Source: Symbiodinium natans (taxonomy: Eukaryota > Sar > Dinophyceae > Suessiales > Symbiodiniaceae). Taken from it: a stretch of DNA of 64,000 bases. Location of the stretch: positions 38,501 through 102,500 of the forward strand of contig CAJNDS010002483.1 of NCBI GenBank assembly GCA_905221605.1, written 5' to 3'. The stretch's first letter is position 1. Each line of letters opens with the position of its first letter. Below are positions 48,676 through 60,047 of this stretch, piece after piece. The notes under the pieces are model-generated. The model searched no databases and was not told the origin of the DNA. It saw only the letters and a program-made list of their open reading frames with translations. The translations under genes were made by a program, and so were the position numbers.

Positions 48676-48807
48676 CCCAAAGTCCTTAAACCCTCCCACA
48701 CCGTCTCAAGCCCCCTAAACTGAACCCTAACAGCAACAAACCCCCTAAACCCTAAGCCCTAAATGCCATCGAAGAGAAACTAAAAGGGCTCCGGAGGTTT
48801 GAGGGGG

Positions 48808-48911
48808 TACTTGGAGGTTCATGGTACATATTCAGCACTTCTAACTGTACTTATAAGGGTTTAGGGATTAGGGTTGATAACTGGTTAAGAAGTACCATGA
48901 ACCTCCAAGTA
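48808..48911. mobile_element. Complete 104-bp TIR element, family III
   Basis: Perfect 20-bp ends TACTTGGAGGTTCATGGTAC, inverted at 48,892-48,911. GGGG-type bases flank both sides. Partial copies are at 4,083, 56,039 and 56,562. Confidence 0.85.
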
Positions 48912-50182
48912 GGGGCCGTAAGAGTGTTAGGGCTTTGGGACAGTAGCGTTGAGAGTTTAGGGTGTAGGGTGAAACCCGAAGCCCTATGCTCTAAACCCTA
49001 AACCCTAAACCCTCAACCCCACACCCAAATTGCCTCAGCCCAGAGCTTCCGTTTAGGGGTTTTGGGGTCTCCGGGCTGAGGCAATTAGGGTGTGGGGTTT
49101 AGGGTTTAGGGTTTAGGGTTTAGGGTTTAGGGTTTAGGGTTTAGGGTTTAGGGTTTAGGGTTTAGGGTTTAGGGCGGTGAACAGGGAGGCAAGCGTTGTC
49201 CGGAAGCAAGCCACTCCTTCAGAGGCCTGACCACTGAGACCCGGTGGCGCCCCGGACTGAGGATGCTGTGCAGGGCATGGGCTTGTCCAAGGTGTCTGTG
49301 TCATGGGCACTTGGCCAATAAGACTGAACCCTAAACCCTAAACCCTAAACCCTAAACCTCCCACTCGGGAGCAGACACTGGAGCGGCTCTGGGCAGGAAG
49401 TGAGGCTTTTAGGGTTTAGTGGGTTCGGGTTAAGGGTTATGGGTTTAGGGCCGGTTTAGGGTTTAGGTTTTAAAGTTGATAGGGCTTACAGGGCTTTAAG
49501 GGCGTATAGGGTTTTATGTTTATAGGCTTTATAGGGTTTAATGGGCTTATGGTGGTCAACTATGTGTAGGGTTTAACGGGCATATAGGGTTTACAGGGTG
49601 TTCATGTTTGCAGGCTTCATAGGGTTTAATGGGTTTCTAGGGCTTATCCGCTCATCGATGCCTACGCGGCGCGCAGGCGCACAAAGTAAACAGCTAGGGA
49701 TGCCGATGGCCACCCTATAAAAGATGTCACAAGGATTTACCCGATGCTGCTCCTTGGGACTATACACTAGACCCTAACCCCCCCCCCCCCCCCCCCCCCG
49801 CGAAGCTCACAAAGGCTGCCTACGTGTCGACTGACCTCCACCTGCACCAGTGCACCAGCTCAAACTTCCTTCAAAGGCCTCCCACGAAAACTGGTTTGGG
49901 TGATAGAACCCAAAACCCAAAACCCATTGTTGCCTTATCACCCCTTGGCGGGAAGTCTTTGGGGTTGAGGGTGGGAGTTTATCAAGGATTGTGGGTTTTT
50001 TGTTGTTCTTGTCGTGCCCAAATACCTCCAACTCTAATCCCCAGACCCTAGAGTGCTTCGTTACCTTGGAGCAGACGCTGGAGAAAATGTAGATACTTTT
50101 TAGGCAGAAGTAGCTATACCAGGAACCCAGAACGAAAAACGTATTAAAGGATAGTACTCCAAAACCCAGCTATAGACCTTAC

Positions 50183-50285
50183 GGCAGACCAGGGTCGTGG
50201 TAGTGATGACCTCCACGGTGGTGGTGGTCGTCGTGGTCGTGATGCACTCCTCCGAAAGTGCCGAAAAACACTTGTGCAGGCTGGG
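50183..50285 (-). CDS. Exon-like island with Thr runs and good donor
   Basis: The minus strand reads KCFSALSEECITTTTTTT, then VEVITTTTLVCR, ending exactly at a GTAAGG donor (50,182). Same Thr-rich linker style as 48,587-48,675. Confidence 0.55.
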
Positions 50286-51261
50286 TGGAGGGCTATAGAA
50301 TTGGAGGGTTTTGGAGTTCAGGGGTCATCTGCAGCGGCTTCAAGATTGGGAGTTGGGTTCTTTCAACTTGATTTAAGATTTGACTGTGGCTGTAAACCCT
50401 GAACCCTGAACCCTGAACCCTGAACCCTGAACCCTAAACCCTAAACCCTAAACACTAAACTGAGCTTCGCCACAGGGCCATCTGACATCCCTGTAGGCTC
50501 GAGAGCCACACCTCCTACTTCCGAGGTGGGCGCGAGAACACACACACACACAAACCTTGAAAGAATCAAAAGGCAAGCGCGGAAACCCTCAACCCTAAAC
50601 CTTAAACCCTAAACCCTAGACCATGAACCCTGAACCCTAAACCCTAGGCCTGTGGCTTCGGGTTCAAGGTGCGCACATCTAAGTAATTCGGGGCCGAGGC
50701 TGGGTTGGAGCAGGAGGTATATGGCTTGCTGTGAAGAACTTCCCTACCCTGCTGTCCAGCATGTGAGCCCGTTGCTGTGATTAACTCAAGGGAATTAGGT
50801 ACCTTCTACGAAGAACTAGCAAGTTCTGGGGTGTTCGCGGCTCAGGGATGTCAGGGGTCTAGTCATAGTATTCTTATGTGTTGCAGTTGCTCTTCATTCT
50901 GCTGCATTGTGATTGTGATTGATAGGTGACTGCCCAGGGTGAACGTGGTCCCCTGAACAGTGCCGTGTTCTTTGACCCTAATCTTAGGGTAGTCACATTG
51001 CCCCTGTATATGGGCTCCTAAACCCTAAACCCTGGATTCCTTATGTACACCTTTTATACACTACAAAACTCAAGGGCCCACACTTCAGAACCCTTTAAGG
51101 GAGGCAACGGCCCATGTAACCACCCTAAGACCTCGACCCTAAACCCTCAAACCCTAACCCTAAGCCTAAACCCTAAACCCTAAACCCTAAACCCTAAACC
51201 CTAAACCCTAAACCCTAAACCCTAAACCCTAAACCCTAAACCCTAAACCCTAAACCCTAAG
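50286..51261. other. Telomeric runs and unique sequence
   Basis: CCCTGAA variant run at 50,397-50,430, telomeric array at 51,165-51,261. The unique stretch 50,650-51,060 shows a weak minus-strand candidate (MLDSRVGKFFTASHIPPA) but no clear gene. Confidence 0.6.
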
Positions 51262-51369
51262 CCCTTGCAGCAGTCCTCTTGCTTGCTGCTGCCCTCGGTG
51301 ATCCAAGGTGGGTCGCACATCCAGGAGCCTCCATGCCCAGGTGACAGGAGAACATCAGTCAGATCGCTC
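51262..51369 (-). CDS. Exon-like island, Cys/Trp-containing
   Basis: The minus strand reads LSDLTDVLLSPGHGGSWM, then CDPPWITEGSSKQEDCC. Flanked by telomeric arrays of opposite orientation. Unrecognised; composition fits a secreted domain. Confidence 0.5.
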
Positions 51370-51476
51370 AATCCTAGGTTTAGGGTTTAGGGTTTATGGT
51401 TTAGGGTTTAGGGTTTAGGGTTTAGGGTTTAGGCTTTAGGGTTTAGGGTTTAGGGTTTAGGGTTTAGGGTTTAGGG

Positions 51477-51581
51477 CCAGACCCAAGAGTAACCTCGGAA
51501 TGATAAAGGTGCCCTTTTTGGTGTATATGGGAGCCTACATCCCAAACAAAAGGAAGTAAGGGCCTACTCTGGGTCCGAGTA
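51477..51581. mobile_element. Complete family I TIR element
   Basis: Left AGACCCAAGAGTAACC and right (inverted) CGGACCCAGAGTAGG, with the GGTGCCCTTTTTGG core and AAAAGGAAGTAAGGGCC. Same orientation as the other copies. Confidence 0.65.
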
Positions 51582-52682
51582 AACCTGAAAAGGCCCCAAG
51601 ATCCTGAAAGCAACAAAAAAAACCCTGACAAGTTCAAAAAGCTTGAAAACCGGGTTGAGGGTTTGGGGTTCGGAGGGGTGTCCCTTGTGGGATAAGTACG
51701 TAGGGTTTTGGGTTTAGGGCTATTTGTTATTTAGGGTTTGTAGGTTTAGGGCTGAGGGCTTAGGGCTTAGGGCTTAGGGCTTAGGGTTTAGGGTTTAGGG
51801 TTTAGGGCTAGACCTTGAAAACCCCAAGCGGTCCAAGTGGCTGGAAGGTATGGAGACTTCTTGGGGGCTGCTCAGCAGCATCGTCGTTTCCTTGTGGGTT
51901 TGGTTTCGGGTTTTAGGGGTTAGGGTTTTAGGGTTTTGGGGCTTTAGGGTTTTAGGGTTTTAGGGTTTTGGGGTTTCAGGGCTTTAGGGCTTTGGAGTTT
52001 TAGAGTTTTAGGGTGTAGGGTTTTAGGGTTTTAGGGTTTTAGGGTTTAGGGTTTTAGGGTTTTAGGGTTTTAGGGTTTTAGGGTTTTAGGGTTTTAGGGT
52101 TTTAGGGTTTTAGGGGTTTAGGGTTTTAGGGTTTTAGGGTTTTAGGGTTTTAAGGCTTGGGATTTTAGGGTTTCAGGGTTTTAGGGCTTTAGGGCTTTAG
52201 GGTTTTAGGGTTTCAGGGTTTCGGGGCTTCAGGCTTTAGGGTTTTACGGTTAGGGTTTTAGGGTTTTGGGGGTTTAGGGTTTTAGGGTTTTAGGATTTTA
52301 GGGTCTTAGGGTCTTAGGGTCTTAGGGTCTTAGGGTCTTAGGGTCTTAGGGTCTTAGGGTCTTAGGGTCTTAGGGCTTCAGGATTTTAGGGTTTTAAGGT
52401 TTTAGGGTTTTAGGGGTTTTAAGGTTTCAGGGTTTCAGGGCTTTGGGCTTTTGGGGCTTTCGGGCTTTGGGGTGTTCGGCGCTTTTCACAATCCTAAGCC
52501 CTACATTGACCTACATCTAAACCTTAATACTTCGGGTGGAACTTTGGGGTTTCGGGGGCTCGAGTCGAGGGTTTAGGGTTTAGGGTTTAGGGTTTAGGGT
52601 TTAGGGTTTAGGGTTTAGGGTTTAGGGTTGAGGGTTTAGGGTTTAGGGTTTAGGGTTTAAGGTGGCAAACTGTGTATATACC
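51582..52682 (+). repeat. Octameric TTTTAGGG / TCTTAGGG variant field
   Basis: From about 51,905 to 52,440 the unit is eight bases (TTTTAGGG) rather than seven. A block of nine or ten TCTTAGGG units lies at 52,300-52,372. Ordinary TTTAGGG resumes at 52,567. A second TTTTAGGG block is at 57,345-57,400. No gene. Confidence 0.9.
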
Positions 52683-52755
52683 TGATCTCAGAACCCAAGC
52701 TGCAGAAGCAGACGTGATGCAACCCTGCTCCCAGTAAGCACTTTTGTACAGACCT
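52683..52755 (-). CDS. Exon-like island
   Basis: The minus strand reads GLYKSAYWEQGCITSASA, then AWVLRS. Unrecognised; a possible galactose-binding-like fragment by composition only. Confidence 0.4.
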
Positions 52756-53805
52756 CTACCCCCCCTAACCCTCCACCCTACACCCTACACCCGAAAACCC
52801 TAAAACCATAACCCTAAACTCCCTAAACCCTAAACCCGCAACACTAAACCCTGAACCCTGAACCCTAAACCCTCAACCCTGTACCCTTAACCCTTAACCC
52901 TAAGCCCTAAACCCCAAACCCTGAACCCAACCCCCCCCTTCCCCTTCCCCCGCCCCAGAGCCGCTTTCACACATTTCGTCGGGGAGCTGGAGCGATGCGC
53001 CCATCGCTGGAACCCCACCTGGGGATTCAAGGGCTTGAGGGTTTCAGGGTTCAGGGTTTAGGGTTTTAGGGTTTAGAACTAGGGTTTAGGGTTTAGGGCA
53101 GCCCTAATCCAAGAGTCCGCGTTACCCCGCAATCCCGGGCTTCAGGGCGTGCATCGTGACAGCGAGGTGCATTGAAAGCAGCAGCAAGTCAACAACACCG
53201 GAACCACCCAACCGCACGACCTTTGATCAGAAGCCCTAATCCCCAAACCCTGAACCCTAAACCCTGAATCCTAAACCCTAAACCCCAACCCCTAAAGAAC
53301 CCTAAACCCTGAACCCTAAACCCTGAACCCTAAACCCTAACCCCTAAAGAACCCTAAACCCTAAACCCTAAACCCTAAACCCTAAACCCTAAACCCTAAA
53401 CCCTAAACCCTAAACCCTAAACCCTGAACCCTGAACCCTGAACCCTGAACCCTGAACCCTGAACCCTGAACCCTAAAGCCGAGCTGCAGCTTCCAGGCCC
53501 TGGGATCAAGTTGTCGCGAGCCACCTCTTGGGTTTAGGGTTAAGAGGTTTAGGGTTTAGGGTTTAGGGTTTAGGGTTTAGGGTTTAGGGTTTAGGGTTTA
53601 GGGTTTAGGGGCCTAGGGCTTCAGGGAGCCGAAAACCCTATGGTGTGTAGCGTTTCGGGTTTAGGGTTTAGGGTTTAGGGTTTACGGTTGAAGGTTTGGG
53701 GTTTCGGGGGTTTAAGGGTTTAGGGGTTTTTGGGAGTTTTGGGCCTTAGACTTCGGGGTTTAGGGCGTTTTTAGTTTGGTCTTTGAGCATGATTCAGGTT
53801 TGTGA
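52756..53805. repeat. Telomeric field with CCCTGAA variant block
   Basis: CCCTAAA array at 53,350-53,425 grading into about seven CCCTGAA units at 53,425-53,475, then TTTAGGG at 53,552-53,610. Islands at 52,960-53,030 (VGFQRWAHRSSSPTKCVK, after a CCCCAG acceptor) and 53,490-53,530 (EVARDNLIPGPGSCSS) are weak exon candidates on the minus strand. Confidence 0.75.
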
Positions 53806-53871
53806 GATGAGGTCTGTTCCTGAACCAAGGGCTGTGCGCATTGAACTTTCTGGGTTTCCACAACCCAAAGA
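53806..53871 (-). CDS. Exon 3' of an introner-type intron
   Basis: The minus strand reads SLWVVETQKVQCAQPLVQ, then EQT. It starts right after the TIR end GGGCAGCCTAG. Joined in frame to the preceding exon (54,053-54,085; QQPQGLSS). VETQKVQC resembles the end of a galactose-binding-like domain. Confidence 0.5.
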
Positions 53872-54052
53872 CTAGGCTGCCCAGTAACCAAGGCTTAAAA
53901 GGGTGCCCTTTTTTTGCTAAAACGGGTTGATCAGGGAACCTAACCCTAAACCCTAAACCCCAACCCCTAAACCCTAAACCCTAAACCCTAAACACCCCAA
54001 ACCCTAAACCCTAAACCCAAAAAGGGAACAAGTGTACTACTGTGCATCCTAG
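53872..54052 (-). mobile_element. Complete family I TIR element acting as an intron
   Basis: Ends CTAGGCTGCCCAGTAACC and (inverted) CTAGGATGCACAGTAG. On the minus strand removal between TTCTAG|GATGCAC and CAGCCTAG|TCTTTG gives a GA..AG intron that joins two open exons in frame. The interior is enlarged by CCCTAAA heptamers (53,943-54,018), so telomeric repeats have grown inside the element. Confidence 0.7.
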
Positions 54053-54085
54053 AAGAGAGACCCTGTGGCTGCTGGGAGAGTTCGG
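54053..54085 (-). CDS. Exon 5' of an introner-type intron
   Basis: A short minus-strand open stretch reading about QQPQGLSS up to the GA donor at 54,052. The 5' limit is unclear. Confidence 0.4.
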
Positions 54086-54500
54086 GTTTAGGTGGTGCTG
54101 TATTTTGTTGTGCATGGCCCTAGGCCCTAAACCCTAAACCCTAAACCCTAAACCCTAAACCCTAAACCCTAGACACTACATCCTAAACCCTAAACCCTAA
54201 GCCCTAAGCCCTGAGCCCTGAACCCTGGCCTGCGGCGCTAATGACGGTGTAGACTGTGAGCACCTGCTGAAAAGCTGCCCCCTGCCACACCCCCCCCTCT
54301 CCACCACACTTACGTACATGTGCATACATGTTTACACATAAAAAAACAAAAACGATAGGCACAACAACTAACAAGAAACATGACACGATGATCTGACACA
54401 TCTGACATACTAACGCCGATTATAGTGAAATAGAACCTGATCTGACACACTGAAATACAATATAGTTTAAATTACTAGCCCCCCCCCATCACACACTCAC

Positions 54501-54617
54501 CAAAGTATAAGGAAGCATGTACAGAAGCCCGGGCCCACGGAAAGTAGCGGCAATGTCAGAGATGGGCCCAGCCGGCTGTCGCCAAGGCGCAATCGGGCGG
54601 CCCAAGTCCAGAAGCAT
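54501..54617 (-). CDS. 39-codon internal exon with clear splice signals
   Basis: The minus strand reads MLLDLGRPIAPWRQPAGP, then ISDIAATFRGPGLLYMLP and YTL, ending at a consensus GTGAGT donor (54,500-54,495) and starting after GGAAG. Exactly 117 bp. One of the best exon islands of the window. Function unrecognised. Confidence 0.6.
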
Positions 54618-55526
54618 CTTCCTTTGAGGGGGATTTAGGGTTTCAGGTTTGGGGTTCAGGTTTAGGTTTAGGTTTAGGTGTAGGGTAGGGGGTAGGGTTT
54701 AGGGGGGGATTGCCATGGCTGAAAACGAACCATGTTGTTTACACAAGCATGAGCTATAACATGAAAATGATGAACCTTTTGCATGACAAACGGACTCTAT
54801 GAACTTTGTCGCAAAAAACATGACTTCTAACATTTTTAACGAGTTTGAAAGAAGCTTTGAAGCTAGTCCTTCCCCAGAAGCATGTTTTTGCGGCTCGGGC
54901 AAATGGGTTTAGGGTTTAGGGTTTAGGGTTTAGGGTTTAGGGTTTAGGGTTTAGGGTTTAGAGTTTAGGGTTTAGGGTATCCTAGAAGAACTCGCAATAA
55001 GAAGGACACACTTGTCTGCTTAGAGCCATAGCCTGACCCTCCAAAAACAAGAAACCAAAGCCCTCACTGTGAGCCGTCGCTATCAACCCCCCAGCAAAGC
55101 CCAAGATGCCCACCCAAAAGGCCCCCAGATTCGAGCTTCCCCAAAGCTAACGGGTTTTTTGACTTGAAGGTTTACGGTTTGGGGTTTAGGGTTGTGCTTG
55201 TACTCAACTTCAGGAAACTCTAAACTCTAAACCCTAAACCCTAAACCCTAACCCCTAAACCCTAACCCCTAAACCCTAAACCCTATAAACCCTAAACCCT
55301 AAACCCTAAACCCGAAACCCTAAACCCTAAACCCTAAACCCAACCCTAAACCCTAAACAGGAGCCGCATATCAGCCCCAAGTTCGGAAAGACCCAGCATG
55401 CCGCGTGGTGGCGAGCGCAGACTTGTGACTGCGCCCTGCCTAAACCCCCCCGAAGCCACGCAAAACCACCCAAGAACCTGCAAGGGTTTAGGGTTTAGGG
55501 TTTAGGGTTTAGGGCTTAGGGTTTGC
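54618..55526. other. Telomeric runs with two weak exon candidates
   Basis: Telomeric array 54,904-54,978 and 55,218-55,355. The minus strand is open at 54,902-54,705 (KMLEVMFFATKFIESVCH) and at 55,150-55,000 (LGAFWVGILGFAGGLIAT, hydrophobic enough for a membrane segment), without clear splice sites. An island at 55,375-55,445 reads AVTSLRSPPRGMLGLSEL. Confidence 0.5.
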
Positions 55527-55602
55527 GCAGCCGAGCTTCACTGAGGAGCCCGGGGCACACACCGTGGACTGCGAGTCATGGTCGAAGGCCTGAAAGGGCT
55601 CT
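55527..55602 (-). CDS. Exon-like island with F5/8-type-C-like motif
   Basis: The minus strand reads PFQAFDHDSQSTVCAPGS, then SVKLGC. AFD-x-D...ST resembles the AFDGdpsT signature of discoidin/F5/8-type-C galactose-binding domains. With the W-x-[LI]AE-[IL] islands it suggests repeats of such a domain. Confidence 0.5.
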
Positions 55603-57400
55603 CTGCAGATTCACCCAACTGAAGCTATATTGGCTGAGGTTTAGGGCCCCTAAACCCTGAACCCTGAACCCTGAACCCTGAACCCTAAACCCTAAACCCT
55701 AAACCCTTGGGTATTTACCGTTTCGGGTGTAGGGCTCAATGAGCTTTCATCTGCGGGTTCACAGGGTATAGGGCTGAGGCTTCGCAGGGTATAGGGTTTA
55801 GGGTTGTGGGGCATGGCTTCTGTTGAACAAGATGCTTGCAAGAGCAACCCCAAATGCCAAACCCCAAACCCCAAACCCGAATTATAACAGGGTTTAGGGT
55901 TTAGGGTTTAGGGTTTAGTGTTTAGGGTTTAGGGTTTAGCCAACTATACCCGTACTTAATAACCCACCCGTAAGCCCCTTAAGTGCCCTAAGATGCTTAT
56001 AAGTATAGTTACGTAAACGTATAGGTAGAAGTGGTTAGTAAGTACCATGAACCTCCAAGTAATCCCAGAACTTTGAGCAACTTCTCCCGCTGACCCCTAA
56101 ATGGGCTTCGGGTCCAGGGTTCAGGGGATACACTAAACCCTAAACCCTAAACCCTAAACCCTAAACCCTAAACCCTAAACCCTAAACCCTAAACCCTAAA
56201 CCCTACACCCTACACCCTACAGCTCCATCCCCTGCCGACTATCTCCTGCCATACTTGCCTTGGGTGCTTCCCGTGATCGGTCGCAGGCCTCCTGGCGATG
56301 CTGGCTTGATGCGATCGACTTAGGGCTTAGGACTTACTTGGAGGCTTAGGGTTTAGGGTTTGGGGTCTAGGGTTTAGGGTTTAGGGGCTAAGCACGTAGG
56401 TGGGAGTAGGGTTTATTTAGGTACATAGGGACTATTTTCGGTATATGTATGTAAATATATATATATATATACATATATGTATATATATATATATATACAT
56501 ATATAAGGGTTATATATGGGTTATCTAGGGAATAAGATGAAGGGTTTAGGGATGCGATCATGTTACTTGGAGGTTCGGGGGTACTTATAAGCCCAAGTAC
56601 AGCTGTACCTATAAAGGTTTAGGGTTTAGGGTTTAGGATTTAGGGCTTATAGCCCCAATTATTATAACTGTACTTATGAGCCCCCTAAGTCCTCTATGTA
56701 GGTAGCCTATGACATTGACAGGGTGTTTACGTTCGGGGTGTGAGCACGTTCCGGGACGTAGGTGAGCTCGGGCATCTAAATCCCGTAAATCCAAATAAAG
56801 CGTTAAATCCCGTACATCCAATTAAACCGTCTAAAGGCCAAACCCTAAAGCCTGAACCCCTAAACGAAACCCACACCCCAAACGCCACTAGCTCCAGACC
56901 CCCATTCAACTAGCATGGGCACTTGACTTGAAAAAACACAGGGATCTATAATCCGTAAACCCCTACACCCAGCCCCCGCAAACTTACACAAGCCCTCGGA
57001 CTCAGAACACGCCAAGCTTGCTGACTGCACTGCTGGCAAGCAAGTGGCTGAGGGATATCAGAAACTGCCTGGGGAAACAAACGCCCAGAACAACACACGA
57101 AACCCTAAACCTTAAACCCTAAACCCTAAACCCTAAACCCTAAACCCTAAACCCCACCTACTTCTGAGGCGGCGCCAGCCGCAAACCCTCAGAGCCAACG
57201 CAAAGCTCGAAAAGCCTCGAACCCCAAAACACAAGACCTGCAAACATCAACCCCTGCCCCCCCCCCCCCCAAACCGCCCGAGGTTTAGGGTTTAGGGTTT
57301 AAGGGTTTAAGGGTTTAAGGGTTTAAGGGTTTAAGGGTTTAAGGGTTTTAGGGTTTTAGGGTTTTAGGGTTTTAGGGTTTTAGGGTTTTAGGGTTTTAGG
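55603..57400. repeat. Telomeric field with AT palindrome and family III fragments
   Basis: Telomeric arrays at 55,895-55,938 and 56,130-56,205; family III ends at 56,039-56,060 and 56,562-56,580; an ATATAT/TATATA palindromic tract at 56,440-56,510; TTTAAGGG and TTTTAGGG variants at 57,297-57,400. A weak minus-strand island at 56,220-56,320 reads QEACDRSREAPKASMAGD. Confidence 0.75.
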
Positions 57401-57484
57401 GCCCGAAACTCCGCCTGCCGCTCGTCTCCGGAGCTGCTCACGAGCTGGGCTCGGATTTCTGAGGCTGGGAAAGTCCTGGACATG
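57401..57484 (-). CDS. Exon-like island
   Basis: The minus strand reads RTFPASEIRAQLVSSSGD, then ERQAEFRAL. Ordinary soluble-protein composition. Unrecognised. Confidence 0.45.
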
Positions 57485-58044
57485 TGTGCTTTAGGGTTTA
57501 GGGTTTAGGGCTTAGGGTTTAGGGTTTAGGGTTTATGTCGTGCTGCGTTTTCTATTATAGAAACCTGCAGCTTAGCAGCAAGCACCCCTGAGTTCAATGG
57601 GTGTAGGCGCAGAATTAGATGTGTTGGCACATAGAGTCCCAGGCAAGGATGAGACCTTTCCGGGCTCTGGGATTTGCTGAACTTTTGGCGCTTGCAGGGG
57701 GCAAACCCTACAAACCCGGGATTTTGGGGTCGAAAGTCCCAAGGCGCCCCAAAAACCCAGGAGCTGAAAATGCGATTCTTCCGTGGTTGTGGCTGGGAGA
57801 GAGGCTAAACCCTAAACCCTAAACCCTAAACTCCTAAACCCTAAACCCTAAGGCGGGTGAGCGCAAGTCCCAAGGCGCTCTGTCCGTCCGCTTGCGCATG
57901 GCCGTCGCTTCCGACTGTGAAGACTGAGAACGGAACGCGCTAGGCACATTGGAGATGTGGGTCGTGTGCCCCTAGACCCCAAACACTAAACCCTAAACCC
58001 TAAACCCCAAACCCTAAACCCTAAACCCCAAACCCTAAACCCTA
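57485..58044. other. Telomeric runs and unique island
   Basis: The unique part (57,540-57,800) is open on both strands, with no acceptor or donor I trust. Telomeric runs at 57,486-57,535, 57,806-57,850 and 57,985-58,045. Confidence 0.5.
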
Positions 58045-58138
58045 AGCAAATGTATTCGCTACAAGAAGGTACGGAGAGACAAGCCCCCGTCCTGCGCCCA
58101 TACTTCTTGTCGGAGTAATACCTCGCGGCAAGCGGCAT
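58045..58138 (-). CDS. Exon-like island
   Basis: After a CCTTAG acceptor the minus strand reads MPLAARYYSDKKYGRRTG, then ACLSVPSCSEYIC. Unrecognised. Confidence 0.45.
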
Positions 58139-58295
58139 CTAAGGACGCAAGACAATGTCCTATTCTGAGGAGTGGGGACCAAGCGGGGAGCATGTAACCC
58201 TAAACCCTAAACCCTAAACCCTAAACCCTAAACCCTAAACCCTAAACCCTAAACCCTAAACCCTAAACCCTAAACCCTAAACCCTAAACCTAGTT

Positions 58296-58372
58296 TGTGA
58301 TTCTTTCACCCCAAAACAGAGCATGGCTTCTTGGCCTCTCAAAGGCTTCACAGTTGGCTCCCATCTTGAGCC
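58296..58372 (-). CDS. Exon-like island resembling 28,035-28,132
   Basis: After the CTTCAG acceptor the minus strand reads GLKMGANCEAFERPRSHA, then LFWGERI. GANCEAF pairs with RANCEGF at 28,035-28,132. Confidence 0.5.
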
Positions 58373-58485
58373 CTGAAGAACATTTAAGCTCGAGTTTAAG
58401 TCAGGGCCCTGAGAAACTTTCAGGGTTTAGGGTTTAGGGTTTAGGGCTTAGAGTTTAGGGTTTAGGGTTTAGGGTTTAGGGTTTA

Positions 58486-58575
58486 GGGCACCAAAGCTCT
58501 TCTTCTCCAAACCCGAAACCCGACACGCTGATCGAGGTTCTTGATGTGAGCCATCTTGCCTCCGCGAAGCTGCAG
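58486..58575 (-). CDS. Exon-like island
   Basis: The minus strand reads LQLRGGKMAHIKNLDQRV, then continues open into telomere-flanked sequence. Unrecognised. Confidence 0.4.
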
Positions 58576-59060
58576 CCCTAACCCCTAAACCCTAAACCCT
58601 AAACCCTAAACCCTGAACCCTGAACCCTAAACCCTAAACCCTAAACCCTAAACCCTAAACCCTAAACCCTAAACCCTAAACCCTAAACCCTAAACCCTAA
58701 ACCCTAAACCCTACCCTCAAAACCCAACGTACCAACTCAGGAACAAAAAGCCGCCAACTGCCAAGAGACTCGGAAACCCTGAAGCCCGAACCTTTAGGGG
58801 TTTAGGGTGAAACGTGAAACCCTAAACCCAAAGCCCTGAACCCTAAACCCTACACCCTAAACAACCCTAAACAACCCTAAACAACCCTAAACAACCCTAA
58901 ACAACCCTAAAGAACCCTAAACAACCCTAAACAACCCTAAACAACCCTAAACCTTAAACCCTAAACCCTAAACCCCCCCCCCCCCCCCCTTGAACCCTCA
59001 ACTCTTTCACGAAACCCTAAACCCTAAACCCTAAACCCTCAACTCTTTCAACTTAATATA
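58576..59060. repeat. CCCTAAA array and AACCCTAAAC decamer array
   Basis: Heptamer array 58,585-58,712, then about nine ACAACCCTAA decamers at 58,858-58,950, a variant also seen at 33,880-34,030, and a poly-C tract (58,973-58,989). Confidence 0.9.
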
Positions 59061-59134
59061 GGCCCAGGGCACAGACGCAGCTCCGCTATCTCCCAGGCGG
59101 TGGATCCTCCGACCGTCTCCAGCACTTCGAAGAC
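59061..59134 (-). CDS. Exon-like island with galactose-binding-like motif
   Basis: After the acceptor CAGCTCAG (59,135) the minus strand reads VFEVLETVGGSTAWEIAE, then LRLCPGP. The AWEIAELRL strand matches SWSLAEIEF at 45,445-45,546. Confidence 0.55.
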
Positions 59135-59959
59135 CTGAGCTGGTGTTTTTAGGGCGTTGGGTGGTCGGGAGATAGGAAGAACTAGGTTAGGGTTTAGGGT
59201 TTAGGGTTTAGGGTTTAGGGTTTAGGGTTTAGGGTTTAGGGTTTAGGGTTTAGGGTTTAGGGTTTAGGGTTTAGGGTTTAGGGTTTTGGGGTTTTGGGGT
59301 TTAGGGTTTAGGGTTTAGGGTTTAGGGTGTAGGGTTTAGGGTTTGGGGTTTGGGGTTTGGGGTTTAGGGTTTAGGGTTTTAGGGTTTAGGGTTTAGGGTT
59401 TAGGGTTTAGGGCTTAGGGAATGGGTTTTGGGTTTAGGGCTAGGGTTTAGGGTTTAGGCTTAAAGGCACTCTGCTCCAACTTAACGAAGTCCAGGGCTGA
59501 CCCGAACCCACCCTTAGCCTCCCTTTAGCCTCCTTGAGCTTCTCAAGTTTAGGGTTTAGGGTTTAGGGCTTAGGGTTTAAATTTAGGGTTAGGGTTTAGG
59601 TTTTAGGGTTTAGGGTCCCTAAATCCCGATGTTGGAGAAGTGCTTCACTTTCCGACAACATCTTGAGCTTCTAGCCGAAGCCCAGAAATCGCAAACTCTA
59701 AGGCCGCACAGCCATAAACGCCTAATTGAAGCCCTCGACCCCAAACCTCCAAGTCCTGAAAACCCCTACAACCCTAAACCCCCCCAAGAACCCTAAAGCC
59801 CCACAGCCCCACAGCCCGAAACCCTAAACCCTAAACCCACCCTGAACCCTAAACCCTAAACCCTAAACCCTAAACCCTAAACCCTAAACCCTAAACCCTA
59901 AACCCTAAACCCTAAACCCTAAACCCTAAACCCTAACCCTAAACCCTAAACCCCCAAGC
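59135..59959. repeat. Long TTTAGGG and CCCTAAA arrays in opposite orientation
   Basis: TTTAGGG with TTTGGGG variants at 59,185-59,460; CCCTAAA at 59,838-59,955. The unique island 59,600-59,750 has no supported frame. Confidence 0.85.
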
Positions 59960-60047
59960 CTTCAGCCACTGCCGAGGCGCGTAGTAGCGGTAGGGGCAGA
60001 CATTCTGCGACAGCGCGTTTTTGGCGGCCTCAGCCCCAGACAAAACC
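59960..60047 (-). CDS. Exon-like island with CPYRYY motif
   Basis: The minus strand reads GAEAAKNALSQNVCPYRY, then YAPRQW. Similar to FCAYRYYCF at 48,587-48,675 and, loosely, to the island at 487-575. Confidence 0.5.
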
